A stretch of DNA of 14,376 nt from RGIG5579 sp045544655 (lineage in GTDB: Bacteria > Bacillota > Clostridia > Oscillospirales > SIG627), in NCBI GenBank assembly GCA_045544655.1, contig JAZPZL010000201.1, positions 1 to 14,376 of the forward strand, given 5' to 3'. Position numbers and translations under genes: made by a program. Positions 13,241 through 14,376 of the stretch are shown piece by piece. Position 1 is the stretch's first letter; every line of letters begins with the position of its first letter. The notes beneath the pieces are model-generated. The model was given only the letters and a program-made list of their open reading frames with translations, ran no database searches and had not been told where the DNA came from.

Positions 13241-14376
13241 ATGACAAAAAGACAAAGCGGAGTTCTGCTCCCCATCTTTTCCCTCCCGGGAGAATTCGGC
13301 TGCGGCACCTTTTCCCGCAGTGCGGGGGATTTTGTAAAAAAGATCGGGGAAAGCGGTTTTTCCTTGTGGCAGGTCTTGCCCTTCGGCATCACCGATTCCT
13401 ATCATTCCCCTTATATGTCCCTTTCCTCCTTTGGCGGAAATCCATATTTTATCGATCCTCAGTCCCTTTACGAGCAGGGACTGGTGACCCGCGAGGAGCT
13501 GGAGGAGCAAAAGGTCTCCGATCCTTATCTCTGCGACTACGCTTTTTTGGAAGAAAAACGGCTTCCCTTTCTGAAAAAAGCGGCTTTGCGCTTCAAGGAC
13601 AAAAACGCGATTTTCGCTTTCTTGGAAGAAAATCCGGAGATTGCGGGTACCTGCCGCTTTCTCGCCCTGCGGGAGAAAAACGGTCTGCTCCCCTGGACGG
13701 AGTGGACGGAAACGGAGCCTGAGGAAGAGACCCTTTTCGCCCACGGCTTTATTCAGTACGAATTTCACCGTCAGTGGGAGATCCTGCACCGCTTATGCAA
13801 GGATCACGGAGTGGAGATCATCGGCGATCTTCCCTTTTACGTTTCCCGTGACAGCTACGACGTGTGGTCCCGTCCCGAAGCCTTTTGGCTGGACAAGGAT
13901 TTTGCTCCCGTAAAGGTTGCGGGCGTGCCTCCCGATTATTTCTCTCCCTTAGGACAAAAATGGGGCAATCCCCTCTACGATTGGAAAAGAATGGAGCAGG
14001 ACGGATTCTCCTACTGGAAAGCCCGCCTTGCCTATCAGCTTCGTCTGTTTGACGGAGTTCGCTTTGACCATTTCCGTGCGGCAAGCGGCTATTACGCCAT
14101 TCCCGCCGAAGCGGAAAACGCCTTGGAGGGAGAGTGGCTCCCCGGTCCGGGAGAAGCGCTTATTGACGCTTTTGCCTCCGTTTCCAAAGGAAAATTCCTT
14201 CTGGCAGAGGATCTGGGAACCATTGACCAAAAGACCCGCGATCTCCTTTCCTACGCAAAGTATCCCGGTATGGCGGTCTTCCAATTCGGCTTTGATGGGA
14301 ATCCCCTGTCACCGCACCTGCCTCACAATTACCCCGAAAATCTGGTTGCCTATTCCGGCACCCACGACAACAATAC
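13241..14376 (+). CDS. malQ: 4-alpha-glucanotransferase (amylomaltase), 3' end beyond the window
   Basis: GH77 disproportionating enzyme that transfers maltodextrin segments between chains and releases glucose. In the cytoplasm it turns short maltodextrins into longer ones that GlgP can use. 378 codons are present of an expected 500 or so, still open at the right edge. Motifs are SPYMSLSSFGGNPYF (56-70), GDLPFYVSRDSYDVW (195-209), VAGVPPDYFSPLGQKWGNPLYDW (226-248), RFDHFR (274-279, nucleophile D276), LAEDLG (321-326, acid/base E323) and GTHDN (373-377, D376). The ATG at 13241 follows GAGG by 8 bases; the ATG at 13234 is in another frame. It is transcribed away from the glycogen operon, the only gene here on the + strand. 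Shared promoter region and linked pathway suggest co-regulation. Confidence 0.95.
   Translation, partial: MTKRQSGVLLPIFSLPGEFGCGTFSRSAGDFVKKIGESGFSLWQVLPFGITDSYHSPYMSLSSFGGNPYFIDPQSLYEQGLVTREELEEQKVSDPYLCDYAFLEEKRLPFLKKAALRFKDKNAIFAFLEENPEIAGTCRFLALREKNGLLPWTEWTETEPEEETLFAHGFIQYEFHRQWEILHRLCKDHGVEIIGDLPFYVSRDSYDVWSRPEAFWLDKDFAPVKVAGVPPDYFSPLGQKWGNPLYDWKRMEQDGFSYWKARLAYQLRLFDGVRFDHFRAASGYYAIPAEAENALEGEWLPGPGEALIDAFASVSKGKFLLAEDLGTIDQKTRDLLSYAKYPGMAVFQFGFDGNPLSPHLPHNYPENLVAYSGTHDNN

Noticed and set aside
11323..13722. 799-codon open frame on the + strand across glgB and into malQ
   Set aside because: It is antisense to glgB and then out of frame with malQ, both of which carry full catalytic motifs.

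Overview
The window looks like a chromosomal segment of a Gram-positive, Clostridia-type bacterium. The reasons are strong AGGAGG-type ribosome binding sites, consensus SigA promoters, a tRNA gene with an encoded CCA end, and a glycogen operon in the Bacillus order glgB-glgC-glgD-glgA-glgP with the Firmicutes-typical GlgD subunit. I cannot name the genus from the sequence alone. All genes except malQ lie on the minus strand.

Right part (3127-14376), glycogen and maltodextrin metabolism. From one consensus promoter (13088-13116) six minus-strand genes follow, closely packed or overlapping: glgB (branching enzyme), glgC and glgD (ADP-glucose pyrophosphorylase subunits), glgA (glycogen synthase), glgP (glycogen phosphorylase) and an intracellular GH13 alpha-glucan hydrolase. 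GlgC/GlgD make ADP-glucose, GlgA elongates the chain, GlgB branches it, GlgP removes glucose-1-phosphate, and the GH13 enzyme probably handles branch stubs or maltodextrins, because no GlgX is present here. Divergently, malQ (4-alpha-glucanotransferase, cut by the window end) would recycle short maltodextrins. Its reading frame is open to the right edge and carries the catalytic residues.

Middle part (2091-3126), tRNA and an AT-rich islet. A tRNA-Glu(CTC) gene with a perfect SigA promoter and a 19-bp terminator stem follows the glycogen operon. Beyond the terminator lies an array of seven intact small hairpins plus one broken one (2761-2939). Every stem has a different sequence, but all are separated by the same 9-mer (TATATCATC or its reverse complement), and the 9-mer changes orientation in the middle of the array. 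The array sits directly upstream of a two-gene unit: a four-helix-bundle protein of the S23/intervening-sequence/Avd type (2360-2713) and an overlooked 58-codon ORF (2182-2358) with a strong ribosome binding site. This islet has about 33-35% G+C where I counted by eye, against about 55% in glgP. It is the most unusual part of the window.

Left part (1-2090). One NCS2 (uracil/xanthine-type) permease with its own promoter, a GTG start, an acidic insertion in a cytoplasmic loop and a C-terminal soluble extension of about 165 residues. It is followed by a symmetric terminator at the left edge.
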